Assembly (NCBI GenBank): GCA_015680685.1
Contig: MNCI01037707.1
Coordinates: forward strand, 29,212 to 93,211
Reading direction: 5' to 3'
DNA length: 64,000 nt
Origin: Gnetum montanum
Lineage: Eukaryota; Streptophyta; Gnetopsida; Gnetales; Gnetaceae
In this document: piece after piece, positions 47,351 to 59,028 of the stretch
Numbering within the stretch: position 1 is the first letter of the stretch
Layout: every line of letters begins with the position of its first letter
Notes under the pieces: generated by a model
The model's input: only the letters and a program-made list of their open reading frames with translations
What the model was told of the DNA's origin: nothing
The model's database searches: none
Program-made: the position numbers and the translations under genes

Positions 47351-47533
47351 CCCTCCTAGCAACAAAAAGAACTATTGGTGTGCTAGGACTATTGATCTCT
47401 TGAAATGTAATAAACTTAGGTAACAAAGTTTTTGCCCTTCTTCTAGCATCAAAAGACCTATTGGCACACTAGGACTATTAGGCTTATGAACTTAGGTGAC
47501 AAACTATCCTTCTTCTAGTGCCAAAAGGACTAT
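47351..47533 (-). repeat. Tandem copies of the primer-site region of E
   Basis: Three units of about 75-85 bases, at 47351-47434, 47435-47508 and 47509-47533. They share (on the + strand) CCTTCTTCTAGCAxCAAAAG and ACTATTG, then a GTGTGCTAGGACTATT segment and ACTTAGGTAACAAA. The last unit runs into the LTR and contains the working primer site, TGGCACTAGAAGAAGG on the - strand (about 47510-47524). The other copies look like TTGCTAGGAGGG and GATGCTAGAAGAAGGG. Confidence 0.75.
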
Positions 47534-50500
47534 TGATGATCATTTGGGATTACCAATGTTTGATGGCCTTCAGTTCTTGTGACCTTGGAAGCCACAAGAA
47601 GCAAATGTGTTCTTCAAACAAGGTTTAGGTGCTTGCTAGTCTCAGGTAACACCAAGGCCCAAATACCTCCAAATAGACTCAATGGTTATGAAACATACAA
47701 ACATGAGTAATTGTTTGTTGCAAAAGTTGAAGTGGTTGGATTATGTATGAAACTATAATTAGCTATCATAAAAGAATTTAGCTATCTTTGTCAAATACTG
47801 TGAGTTTTTGAAGGCTCCTATTTTGTCAAATCACTTAGTCTATATAGTCCCTATAGTATGTTACTTATAACAAATAAAATTTTGCAAAAACATTTGAGCA
47901 CAATTTTACTAATCTACTTCTAATTTCAACCAAAGAGAAAGTTTCACAAGAAAACTAGAAATAAAGTAAAATTCAATGGACTTATAAAGAGAAACAAAGT
48001 AGTTTTGTATAAAATCTCAAATATTTAAGCAAGATAAATTGACATAAGGAAACACTTTGAAATAAATCTATTCCAATTTAATTTAACTACAAATTTTCAG
48101 AACCCTCTGAGCTTAACAAGAAATTTCATAAAAAAAAAACTTATTACACTACCAAAAACGCTACATAAACAACAAAGTATGAGCTTCTATTTTGGCTAGT
48201 TAATAGTTGTCAAGAATTGCATTCAACAAAGCCTTGAAAAATTTAAAAATTTCAAGGTTGAAATACCATGTTAATACGCTTTAAAATAATGAAGCTATTT
48301 TAGTTGTCTCAAAATACCACAGATTTTCCTAGATCCTCTATGCTCAAAATAGGTAATTTCATTACGAAAATACTATTAAATTTCTCTAGAGGCTTTTCAA
48401 CAACATAAGCTCTATTATGGAAAATCTTAATACAAGTCTAATATTGGGCAAAAATAGAGCTATAAAAGTAAACTAGAAAAAATTTCAAAATTACATGTCA
48501 AGCATGATACTATCTAAACCATTAGCTAAGTAACTAAAACAAAATGGGAAGAAATGAACTCATAGGATTAAACCAAAGAAGCTGAATTGATGTCTTTAGC
48601 AAGCCATGCTTTACAAGAATTCTTCAAAGTTGCTTCTTCCAATTATTCCCCCTTCTTTTTTAAATTCTACCTTTGAAGGTCCTTTTATAGTGACCTTAGG
48701 GTAGTTACAATAATCATGAGAAGTTAAGGGCATTACAAATATCTAGGAATATTAATTTATAACCACCCTAGAAGTTATAACTTCCATAAGAAGTTATTAG
48801 AAATTTGAGCTAGAGTTGTCAAGTGTTTTCTTGGTAACCAATATCATAGATATTATCATAGGAGGTTACAAAAATTAGAAAAAATACATCCCAAAGTTGG
48901 CCAGTGTTCCATGAGTAATTACAACCTTACAAATATCAAGGGGATATAGCTGTAACATCCATAGGAAGTTATAATTTTTTGAAAAATTTTAAATGCTATA
49001 GAAAATAAACGTACGTTTACCACATGCTTATTAATTTTCTCCCTTGCAATTTTTGGAAGATATGTTATATTCAACATATCTCATGGAGTGAAATAATATC
49101 CTATCATGAGGTTGTGTTAAAATTTGTTCTTTCTTGTCATGGAGGTTTTCTTTAAAAATAAATTTTAAATATTTTTCATATGGTAAGGGTAGATTGAAGG
49201 ATCAAGAACCATTTTATGAACAAGCATCAGGCTACAACCACTACATTTCAACAATCCCCACGATGAACATGTGTATTGCTTAGGTTTCATCTTTGTCTGC
49301 ATAGCGTCACATATGTTTCTCTGCACTTTACCATGCTTGCCATTGGAATTGTAGGCCATAACCTCTAGAATGAAGTTCTCTAGATACCATTGCATGGTGA
49401 ACTCTATGTTCTTTAGTCCTTTTTATTTGCAACTACTCTCGAATCCTCCATCATTAGGGTCTCTTGGCTATGCTTTCATCTGTCATGACCTCATGCACTA
49501 GTGCCATTTAATATTTAGGGTTATTTTTGTCATTGTTTCTACCTTTTCTACATGCCATTGGTTTGTCTTCCTATTTTAAACATAGAGATGACGATTTTGT
49601 AGATTGTCATGTTATGTCTTGGACATCGTTTAGGGAGTAAGTGGTAGCTATAGTAGCTTATGCTCAAAGGTCTCTAGTTTGACTCCAACAATGTCCATAC
49701 CATACATGGAGAAAATGTGAATCAGTTGCTCTACTATGGTTTTGATGCCTATGAAAATACTTGGTTGAACCAAGGAATTATATCCTTGCCACTTTCAAGA
49801 GCAAATCCATTATTATCTTGACAATAGTGACCCTCCAAACCATAGTCATGATTTGGTGTCCATGAAAAATATTCTAGATAAATCTATAACAAAGATTTAT
49901 TATGGTGCTTATTGTTGATTATTATTATTGTTATTATTTTTTCTAAGGTAACTACTTATCTTGGATTTCCCTTCTTTTATCTCTTTTGGTTCTAACTTTG
50001 TTATGATTTCATAGCCACTTCATTAATATTATTCCATCTTTTTCATAGTTCTAGGGATTAGCACAGAACATTGGTTTTACAGAGCTTCTCTCTACTAAGT
50101 TGCAAGAACTATGTATAGTTTCAATCAAATACTAGGACCTTACATACTTATATATATATATATATTAATCTTTTCTTAAAGCACATTGGTTTGGCTTGTC
50201 TTTCTCAGCTATTATTATTGCCTGAGAAACCCTACTAACCATGAACAACCTTGAGTATAAGAATCTTTAACATTGTCTTTGTTGCTTGAATGCTAGAACA
50301 TTTTCAATATTTTATAATACCACCAAACACTTGATAGGCTTGTATAGAACCATCCTATAAAATACCTTGTGCATTTCACTAGTTTTATAATGTTTATAGA
50401 TGTGAATTCTAATGTGAAATCTCATAATGTTTACGTATAAAAAGTCCTAATTTTACAATCTTTGACTTTCCATCAAGCTTTCATAAATTCAATAATCTAA

Positions 50501-50746
50501 ACCTTTGTTTCTCTGCCTTGAAATTATAGATACTTAAGCCTGAAAGGTACAAATTTGAAGATACTTTCCATTCATTTTCTCCTCAACATTGTTCATGATT
50601 TAATCATGCTTCATATTATTGCCCTTAAGTTATGATCTAAATCTTTGTGTGTTAGCATGTTATCTTCTAATCACAAATAGAAATTAAATTGGGCAATTTA
50701 ATCTTCATCATGATCTTTTAAAAAAACTACTCCATTAAATGGTGTA
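47534..50746 (-). mobile_element. 5' LTR of element E (about 3.2 kb)
   Basis: Direct repeat of 28056-31147 and of the part lost in the gap. It begins TGATGATCATTTGGG. The TATA box (CACTATAAAAGG, - strand) is at 48680-48695. The right end is approximate: D LTR sequence is recognisable from about 50752. The bases AATGT at 50747-50751 resemble TATGT at 28051-28055 and may be the decayed target duplication. An alternative end is CTTCATCA at 50710. An AT dinucleotide run lies at 50150-50164. Confidence 0.82.
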
Positions 50747-51302
50747 AATGTGACAACAAGTTCATAGAACCATTTTGAAGTTTGCTTGTAGCACCAAATT
50801 TTTGTTCTACAAATCCATTCTATTTAAATGTTGATATGATTTGTAGAAACATTTTGAGGCTCATTGGTATGGTCCTATTAATTTACCCACTTTCTTAAGC
50901 TAATGTCAAAGAACCATTCTAGAGCTTCTTTGTAGAACCAATTTTTGATTTTACGAGCTAAGTTATGTCTTGTTTTAGCTTCTTAAAATTCTATTGTTCG
51001 ATCTTTAATATGCTAAGTTGGATTAAAAAGCATAATAAACATGTATGTAAATCAAATTCATAACTTCTTTTGGACCCAATATATTTATTTTTGAAGTAAA
51101 GCTCTTTTTGGTTTTGACGTAGCTAGTAGAAACATTTTAGCTCTTGTTCGTAGAAGTAAATTTTAGTTTTACAAACCTATTCTTAGCTAGTGCTGACATG
51201 GTAGAACAAAAAATAATCCTACTTGAGAACCAATTTTTGGTTCTATAAACCATGCCTCTTTTTACTCTTCTATTTTATTCATAGAATGCACTCCATCTTT
51301 GG
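50747..51302 (-). mobile_element. 5' LTR of D, middle part (between E and F)
   Basis: Matches D 3' LTR 14300-14860 (for example AGAATGCACTCCATC at 51284 and 14837). It carries more copies of the palindromic unit. It is cut at 51302 by F. The bases TTTGG (51298-51302) should be the left target duplication of F. The rest of this LTR lies to the right of the window. Confidence 0.85.
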
Positions 51303-52236
51303 TGTAGGGAAACCTATTTTGATCTTCTTGTTCTTCCCTATGTGTGTGTTTTGCAAGATTCATGCTCTATGGAAATGTCTTGAAGGTTAAGGAGACATCT
51401 TATTTGGGACCTAGAACTTTGCAAGAGATGTCTTTTATTTAGAGGATATGTCTCAGCCAAATGTGAGACTTATTATAGGAGACATCTTGTCCAAAATAAG
51501 TTGTCTTGTCTAGGAAGGAAACATCTCCCAAAAATAGCAGATGCATTTCCCAAAAGCTATTTTTTGAAGATAATGTCTTTCCAAGATCAAAGACAACTTG
51601 TATAGCTAGGAAGACTTTCAATATCACCCATTCTAATTTGAGAAACACCTAGGGTAGTTAGAAAAAAATGAAAAATAGCTAGGGAGAAGTTAATAAGACT
51701 ATGGAAACAACTAAAGAACCTCAAGTTAACTTGAGGGAAGGTTTCTAGGTTTCTTGCCTTCTGTTATCTATAAATATTAATGTAATTCATAATTATTGAT
51801 ACCATGAGTGTGAAATAGAGCTCTTCAGTATGGATATCTTAGCAAGAAAGGGTGTGTGAGCACATTGAGTGAGTGTATTTGATGACTACAACTCCAAGGT
51901 CAATTATGTGGTGCACTAGCTTTTGTGTTCTATTCTCTTGTGTCTTACTTGTGAGTTGAGATTTTAGTTCCATGTTGTAAAAGAGATTTTCTATTGGTTG
52001 TGTCTTGCATTGAGAACAACCATTGTGTGGTTGTAGAGCCTCATGCTTTGCAATATTATTTAAGTGTGAACGGTTTTGAATGTTTGTAGGTTCCGGGAAC
52101 CCTATTGTAATCTTCTAATTAAATAATTGAAGATAGCTATTTTTCTTGTTTTCTAGAAAATTAATTATCTTTTCATAATATCTTTATTTAGTATTTGAAT
52201 GTGAGTAATTATTAGAGTGAAACTACTCTAGCGTTA
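51303..52236 (+). mobile_element. 5' LTR of chromovirus F
   Basis: Begins TGTAGGGAAACC, repeated as TGTAGGGACACC at 57019. It is about 934 bases, with a TATA box at 51769-51779 (CTATAAATATT) and the primer site starting two bases after its end. It contains many GAGACATCT/AGATGTCT motifs near its start (51385-51530), also seen in the 3' LTR (57100-57258). Confidence 0.88.
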
Positions 52237-52237
52237 T

Positions 52238-52255
52238 TGGTATCAAAGCTTTATA
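52238..52255 (+). other. Primer binding site of F, initiator tRNA-Met type
   Basis: TGGTATCAAAGCTTTATA directly follows the LTR. It resembles TGGTATCAGAGC, the usual site in plant chromoviruses and many copia elements, with one G-to-A change. Confidence 0.82.
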
Positions 52256-52348
52256 GCTTTGTGTTTATTATTGCTTGGAATTGGTTGAGGATTTTGTCAA
52301 TTTTATATGACCTATAATAAGAAATAGTTTTAAGCACTCATTAGAGAC

Positions 52349-53509
52349 ATGGAGAGCATTAATTTTGACTTATAGATAATGATTGCTTGGTTATATAAAA
52401 TCAACATAAAGGTAGACAAAAATACTGATCCTATCCATATCCATAGATGGAGATGTGAAGATCATGCATGTTTAGATGAAGAAGTGTCATAACCAGGAAG
52501 AGATAGAGTGGGTTAAGAGGAAGGATAATCCAATTATGAGAGTGTAGAAATCCATTATCCAAGTATTTTAATGGGAGGAAATCCTATTTCTCAAATTAGA
52601 ATTCCAAGGATTCCAACTATGGTAAATACTTCTTCCCTAGGCAAGCTTGATAAGGAAGATGAAGGAAGACTTGCTAGAGCATTTAGAAATGCTACAAGAC
52701 TTCTATATATGGATTTGAAGACTTTTAATGGTGTAGATGAATCCAATTCTTTTGCAAGTTGGCTAAAGGTACTTGAGAAGCATTCTAGTTGGAAGAGATA
52801 CCAAATAACTTAATGGTACCTATTATTGAATCTAGTTTAAAAGGTATCGCTTCTACTTGGTGGGAAAATGAGTTCTAGGATTATCAAAGATGAAATAGTA
52901 AACCAATTAGAGATTGGCATTTCATGAAATATAGGTTAAAAAGAAAATTTAAATAGTCTCTTCAGTGAGAATAGACTATTATAAAGTTGAAATTTCCAAG
53001 GCAAGGTAACAAGAATGTCAAAGAATTCTATATTGAGTTTTATGATCTATTCCATCAAGCTAAGGTAAACTAGGAAGAGTATGAATATGCTTCAATCCTT
53101 TTAGGAGGTCTTAAAATGACATATTAGTAGTATTATCTTTTTATAAGTCATAAAATCTTGATGAGGCTTATGATTTGATATTCAAGGCTAAGAATAAATT
53201 AAGTGGTATTGAAAACAGCAGAAAACAAACTTCCAAGGGGAAGGAGAAGGGATCCCAATTTGAAAGAGATCAATGTCCAAATTCAAAGATAAGGATGTCA
53301 ACCATGATAAGAAGACTAAGAGAGACAATGATAAGGGCAAATCCAAGAAGGACCAAGACAAGGAAGAAAAGAATCAATGTAGCAACTCATCAAAAATCCA
53401 ATGCTTCAAGTGTGGAGAATGGAGGCACAAACAATGGGAATATCCACTTCATAAGATAACCAAAGGAAAGGATGTGCAAACCATGGAGATGGAGAAGAAA
53501 TCAAGATAA
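52349..53509 (+). pseudogene. gag of F (broken)
   Basis: Starts at an ATG at 52349 downstream of the primer site. Segments: ARAFRNATRLLYMDLKTFNG and ASWLKVLEKHSSWKRYQ near 52676-52805 (the capsid start LKTFNG...W). A lysine-rich stretch follows at 53273-53390. The zinc knuckle C-F-K-C-G-E-W-R-H-K-Q-W-E-Y at 53400-53445 has its fourth ligand changed from Cys to Tyr. Frameshifts and stops occur between these parts. Confidence 0.85.
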
Positions 53510-53639
53510 GGTCTTTAGAGAGGTAATCCTAATGCTCAAAAAATTAAGGATTATTTAAATTAAATTATTATGCATTCAAGAAGAATGTACAGAGGAAATC
53601 GTCCTAATAGAAAATTGTTATTTTGGATCAGGGCTAGAT

Positions 53640-53935
53640 GTTTACTTAGTGGGGAATGGATTCATATTTTGATTGATGTGGGAGCCTAAGAAAATGTTAT
53701 TTCTTCTAGGACAATTACTAGATTGGGGTTGGTAACTAATCCTCATCTTAAACCCTATAAAGTACATTAGTTATCTAGAGATTTTTCACAATAGGTGAGA
53801 GAATAATGTACTTTGAAATTTAAAATTGGAGGTTTTCATGATGTTGTGAAGTGTGATATGCTTCCAAATGATTATGTTGATGTAATTCTTGATAGACCTT
53901 GGAATTTTAACAATGATTCTTATTTTGTTGGAGCA
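53640..53935 (+). pseudogene. Protease of F (broken)
   Basis: On the + strand, I-H-I-L-I-D-V-G-A near 53660-53690 is the D-S/T-G-A active site with Val at the second position, followed by NVISSRTITRLGL. The open stretch 53813-54010 continues with DVVKCDMLPNDYVDVILDRPWNFNNDSYF; the ILDRPW part is the usual ILGRPW block of chromovirus proteases with Gly changed to Asp. Confidence 0.83.
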
Positions 53936-54199
53936 AGAGATGTGTGGAGTGTAGCTAAACTTGATGGAATCCATGAGTTGATTCCCATGACAACTAAACA
54001 AGTGAGGTAGCAAGTTCACTTAATACTTTCTTAATCCTTCTAAGAGAGAGGGCATATATTAATAAACATGATGAAACATGTTTTGGTTTTGTTGTTATTA
54101 AAACAGTGGCTACTAACTGTGATGATGTGTAGGTTGAACTTGCTATAGATGTGCTAGGCTTGAAGGAGAAATTTTTCAAAGTGTTCAAAAGAAAATTAG

Positions 54200-55060
54200 A
54201 TGGATTTTCATCAATAAGGAATGTACATCATTATATTGATCTCATTTCTCATGCTACCATTCCAAATGAGAGGGCTTATTGGATGGTACAAAATTAGCAA
54301 GTTGAATTGCAAAGGTAAGTAGAGGCATTACTTACAAATGGTTTTGTGAGGGAATACATTTTACCTTGTGTGATTGTAGCGATGCTAATGCAAAAGAAGG
54401 ATAATGATTAATGGAGGATGTGCATTGATTCTAGGGTAGTGAACAAGATAATAGTGAGGTATAGGTTTCTTATTCCAAGGATGGATGATATCCTTACTAT
54501 CTTTAACAATGTTGAAGTTTTTAACAAATTTGATTTAAAAGTGGTTATCATCAAATCAAAATCATGCCTAGTGATAAATGGAAGATAGCTTCCAAGGAAT
54601 TGGATGGATTATTTGAGTGGTTGGTGATGTCATTTGGGCTCACGAATGCACTTGCTACATTCATGAGGTTGATGCATGATGTATTGAAGGACTTGATTGG
54701 TAGGTGATGTATTGCCCTTTTTAACAATATTTTGGTATATACCTCTAATGAGGAAGAACACTTGGATCACTTGAGGATGATGTATCTTAAGTTGGAGGAG
54801 GCATAATTGCTGATCAATGTAAAGAAAAGCTATTTTTTCAAGAGGAAAATCACATATTTTGAGCATGTGATTTCTAAAAACCATATTTGGATGGAGGCTA
54901 CCAAGGTGAAGGCTATTAGGGATTGGCCAACTCCTTAGCATGTTGGGGAGGTAACATCATTCCTTAGCTTAGAAGATTTTTATAAAAGATTTATAAAAAA
55001 ATTTAGAATTATTTTGTTATCTATGTTTGCTTTGTTGAAGAAAAATAAAGATTTAAGATG
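54200..55060 (+). pseudogene. Reverse transcriptase of F (catalytic residues lost)
   Basis: Recognisable order: HHYIDLISHATIPNERAY, QVELQRxVEALLTNGFVRE, MQKKDNDxWRMCIDSRVVNK, IIVRYRFLIPRMDDIL and [10 protein letters not shown]. The catalytic box reads L-F-N-N-I-L-V-Y-T at about 54718-54745, where YVDDILVYS is expected, so both aspartates are now asparagine. After it come EEHLDHLRMMYLKLEEA and TYFEHVISKNHIWMEATKVK, then the start of the connection domain. There are stops at several places. Confidence 0.9.
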
Positions 55061-55069
55061 GGATAATGA

Positions 55070-55530
55070 AACCTAAGGAAGCTTTGACTTGTTAAAAGTA
55101 AATATTACCAATGAATCAATGCTTGCAATTCTAGATTTTCATAGGCTTTTTTAGGTGGAGGTGGATGCAAGTGGATTTGTCATTGATGGCATACTTTTAC
55201 AAGAAGGTAGGCATGTTACCTTCTTTTTTACAAAGTTGAATGAGTCAAGGCAAAAATATAGCATATATGAAAAGGAGTTCTATGATATTCTTTAAGTAAT
55301 TAAACATTAGAGGCATTACTTTTTGTCTAAGGATTTTACTTTGATGACAAATCACAAAGCACTTTAATTTCTAAAATCATAAAATAAATTGAGTGCAAAG
55401 CACATGAATTGGATTTCACAATTACAAGAGTTCAATTTTTTTTGAAGCATAAAGTAAAAAAGCCAATGTGGTTGTTGATGCATTGTCCAGGGTGCATGTG
55501 GTTAATTTTAGCATACCTCATGTGGAAGGT
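55070..55530 (+). pseudogene. RNase H of F (broken)
   Basis: Fragments VEVDASGFVIDGILLQEGRH (first catalytic Asp in the D-A-S box), TFFFTKLNESRQKYSIYEKE (EKE box), and FTLMTNHKALxFL (the HSDHESLKYL box with Asp changed to Asn). The order after RT is normal. Several stops lie within it. Confidence 0.85.
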
Positions 55531-55619
55531 ATGGGTGATTTTGCTTCTTTATATGACCATGATGATGATTTTGGAAAATTCTAGAGGAGCCTCAAAGAGT
55601 CATTGATGAGTAGGATAGA

Positions 55620-56560
55620 CTAGTGAAGGGATTATCATATTCAAGATGAACTATTATTTAAGAATGGAAAGGTATGTATTCCTAATAATGATTTTAAGAA
55701 AAATATTTTTTTTTTTTGAAAACCACTATAGAAGCATGGTAGGTCACATGGGTAGGAATAAAACATTGAAACCTATGGGTAGGCACTATTTTTGGCCTAC
55801 TATGGCAATTGAAGTTTCAAAATTTGTGAAGAAGTATTTGACTTGTCAGAAGTTCAAAGGAGATAAAAAAGTTGATGGACATTATATGTCTCTTCCAATT
55901 TCCATGGATTCATGGAAAAGTGTTTTTATGATTTTTATGAGTGATGTTCCAAAAACCAAGAGTGAAAATAATACAATTTTTATTATTGTTGATAGGTTTT
56001 CCAAATTTAAACATTGCATTTCATGCAAGATGATAAGTCATGCTTCTCATGTTACAAATTTGTTTTTTCAGCATTTTCTAAAGTTGGATGAAATTCCTTT
56101 GAATAGTATGAGTGATAAAGACTCCAAATTTACAAGTCACTTTTAGAGATCCCTTTGGAAAATTTTAGCAAAAAATTTGAATTTTTCTAGTCCATATCAT
56201 CCACAATTTGATGGCCAAATAGAGGTGGTGAATAAATCCTTGCTAAACATATTGATATGTTTCTATGATGGGCAACCAAACAAGTGGAAAAAATTATTGT
56301 ATCATGTTGAGTTTTTATACAATAATGCTTTTCATATTGATATTGGAAAAATCCCATTTAATATGCAGTATGGGTTTTGTCCAAAGATGATGAAAACTTT
56401 CAAGATTTTTTATGGTAAAGCTCAACTTAGTTCTAATTTTATGCAAGAGATGGGAAATCTCCATGCACAAGAAAATTCAAACCTTGAGAAAAATGTTGAA
56501 GACAAAGTCCTCAAGAGGAATGAGGGTAAATAGAATCCTAATTTCACTATTGGTGACTTT
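55620..56560 (+). pseudogene. Integrase of F (broken)
   Basis: Open stretches 55646-56146 and 56177-56533. Zinc-binding part: NHYRSMVGHMGRNKTL, then YFWPTMAIEVSKFVKKYLTC; the first Cys of the C-x2-C pair reads Tyr. The core has SVFMIFMSDVPKTK (the first catalytic Asp in the MDF box reads Ile), NSMSDKDSKFTSHF (second Asp kept) and SSPYHPQFDGQIEVVNKSL (Glu kept). The two stretches are separated by a stop at 56147. The C-terminal part is 56540-56700. Confidence 0.9.
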
Positions 56561-56829
56561 GTTTTGATGCACTTGAAGAAGTGATTGAAAGATTTTAACT
56601 TCTCCAAGTTGAAAGCTACAAAGATAGGATCTTTCAAAATCAAGGGTAAGATTAATGATAATGCTTTTGAGATTAATTTACTAAATTATGTTGGTATGTA
56701 TTTTGCATTTAATACTTAAAATCTTGCACACTATCATGGAACAATTGATGAGGAGGCCATAAAGCATAGCATTGATGAGTTGAAGAGGGATATTAATCAA
56801 TCTAAGTCTTCAACAGAGAGGAAGGTAAT

Positions 56830-56990
56830 CATATTTACTTGGAGGGAATCTTCTAGTACTAGCAGAGTTAAGAGGCATGAAGGTTTTATCCATTGGAAGG
56901 ATTAATCCATGGATGATTCTATATGGGTTCATGAGACCAAACTTCATGAGTGGGAGATTGCTTCAACCCATACTTCCTTTTTCACATGAG
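56830..56990 (+). pseudogene. Chromodomain at the integrase C-terminus of F
   Basis: On the + strand the frame reads S-R-V-K-R-H-E-G-F-I-H-W-K-D, a stop, then SMDDSIWVHETKLHEWE at about 56860-56955. This fits the chromodomain core (YxVxWKGxxxxxxTWxPxxxL) that targets chromoviruses to heterochromatin. The stop is a TAA within the loop. The polypurine tract and 3' LTR follow directly. Confidence 0.8.
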
Positions 56991-57000
56991 TTTACTTTTT

Positions 57001-57018
57001 AAAGGGTGGGAGAGCTAG
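57001..57018 (+). other. Polypurine tract of F
   Basis: AAAGGGTGGGAGAGCTAG immediately before the 3' LTR start TGTAGGG. It is the expected plus-strand primer. Confidence 0.85.
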
Positions 57019-57258
57019 TGTAGGGACACCTCTTTCGATCCCCTTATTCTTCCCTACGTGTGTGTTTTATAGGTTTTGGGATCTTTTAAGATGTCTTGAA
57101 GGTCAAGAAGATGTATTATACAAGAGTTGGAACTATGTAGAAGATGTCTTGAATTTAGAGGATACATCTTAGCTAAATGTGAGACTTCTCAAAGGAGATG
57201 TCTAGTCTTAAGAAGAGATGTCTCGGGGGAGACATCTCCCCAACATATGAGACATCTC
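57019..57258 (+). mobile_element. 3' LTR of F, left part (cut by G)
   Basis: TGTAGGGACACC matches the 5' LTR start at 51303, and similarity continues for about 240 bases (for example TTCCCTACGTGTGTGTTTTATAGG against the 51334 region). Similarity stops at 57258, where G begins with TGTTGCAACC. The remaining roughly 700 bases should lie right of the window. Confidence 0.88.
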
Positions 57259-58451
57259 TGTTGCAACCGAAACAGTTAATTTTTGGAATGAATATTGATG
57301 GATCTAGTACACATTAGTCCTCAACCTCAGGTCCCTAGGGCCTTTACAAAAAATGGGATCTGAGGTGCCCTAGTCAGTTTAGTAAATCAACCAGGGACTT
57401 GGGGGTTTGCAAAATTGTGTAGTGAAATCGAATGCAAAAATTGATAATAGATTTGAATAATGCACATAAAATAAAAATATATATCTTTCACAAAGAAACA
57501 AAAACTTAAAAATTTATTGAGAAAAAATAAAGAATAATTTAAAGAAATGTGTATAAATTATTCTTGATTAGACAGCAAGGGGGTTCACTTGAATGGGGGT
57601 TCAGGGTCTCTTGAAGTTAATGCGGTCAACTCCACAATCTAGATGTCTTGCCACTCCCAATGCTATTAAACCTCTGATGTTGCAAGCTTAGATCTACAAC
57701 ATTGGCTATGGTAAGGGTTGAGAAGTGTAAAAAATCTAAGCTACCCATATGCTCTATGCTAAGATTTGGGAATCCTAGGAGTGTATTATGGAGCTTGAAA
57801 ATTCAAAAATCCCAAAGGTGGTTAAAAAGCCACAAGGTCACAAGGTGTCTACACTTGGTTTAAGAGAATAAAAGTGTGGGAACTTGTAAAAAGTCTCAAG
57901 TGCTTAAGAATTCCCAAGTGTAGAACTATGAACAATTTATATGCAAAAGTGTGTGTATGTCAATAGTCTCAGATTGCAAAAGTGTCCAACCTATATATGG
58001 TGTTTGAGGATGGTTTTTATAGGTATTAGGTCATGAATGGGACAGAAAAATGGATATGATTTGGTTGTAATTTGCTTGCACAATGGCTGAAAATTGGTTG
58101 CCAAATTGTTGCAAATTTCTACTTCATTTAGGTGAGATGAATGCCCAAATTTGCAAGGTTACCATTTATAGTATGTGCCTTCCTCCATGGCTATTCCATT
58201 TACCATAAATAGTAATGAGGGCACACCTTCCATGCTAAGCTCTCCACTATGCTTGCTGAAGTGGCTAATCAATGTTGGAATGCATGAAGTTCTGAAATCT
58301 AGCTATTGTGGCTTCCACATTGGGGGGATGGAATTTCTATGCTAGGGGTGGAGCCTCCACACTAGGGGAAAATTTCCACACTAAGGGGGAAAGATTTCCA
58401 AGCTAATCATGTAGCCTCCATGCTAGGGGAAAAGTTTCCAAGTAGAGGACA
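57259..58451 (-). mobile_element. Probable 3' LTR of Tat-like element G
   Basis: Starts TGTTGCAACCGAAAC at the break of the F LTR and is proposed to end GAGGACA at 58451, next to a polypyrimidine run whose complement is a polypurine tract. The second LTR is outside the window, so this is inferred from the break point, the TG...CA ends and the purine tract. A possible TATA (CTATAAAAACC, - strand) is near 58010-58022. No coding sequence seen. Confidence 0.6.
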
Positions 58452-58453
58452 AT

Positions 58454-58470
58454 CCCTCCCCCACCTCCCC
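58454..58470 (-). other. Probable polypurine tract of G
   Basis: CCCTCCCCCACCTCCCC on the + strand, i.e. GGGGAGGTGGGGGAGGG on the - strand, adjoining the proposed LTR end on the side expected for a - strand element. Confidence 0.6.
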
Positions 58471-59028
58471 ATATTGGGGGTAGGTGAGATTTACCTCATG
58501 TAGGTGTTTTTAGTGTAGAAAAATGTATATCTTCTGACAAAACCCATCAAATTACCTTTTTAGCATTCCAAAAGGCATTTTGAAGTCCCCCTAAGTCCAA
58601 ATATAGACACTAGCTAACTTTTTCACTTGGGGAATAAGGCTTCGACCACTTATGAGGCATTTTTCAATTCCAAAAGTACAAAATATGTGAAATTCCGCAC
58701 TGTTGGCTACAATATTTATATTTACAATGAATTTTTGCCTCAGGTTTCATGGGGTGAAAGCTACATGATGAAAATTTTCTATAACATGCAAATTTTTGTG
58801 GTGTTTTAATGGCCCTTCTTTGTTACTGCCTAAAGGATTGACCCAAGAGGCACTGACAAAGAATATAAACATCATTGCATATTATGATGCTACAATGTAT
58901 ACAAGCCACATTTGATTATAAAACCAAATTATCAAAGTCAAAAATTCTGCTAGTTTAAATCCATTGCAAGTCATAGTAATAGTTTATGGCTCTGGCAGGC
59001 TGTGTTGCTTGTTTAAGGTCTTAGTGGG
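58471..59028 (-). mobile_element. G, region downstream of integrase
   Basis: About 0.56 kb between the integrase end and the proposed polypurine tract. No domain is seen; the open stretch 58627-58809 is on the other strand and is not supported. Confidence 0.5.

Noticed and set aside
50150-50164. TA dinucleotide run (also 32145-32158 and the ATT run at 9698-9714)
   Set aside because: Short microsatellites of no special note; they are listed here only for completeness.
57300-58450. Possible host promoter or gene fragment between F and G
   Set aside because: No reading frame or motif; position between the broken F LTR and a polypurine tract fits a retroelement LTR better.
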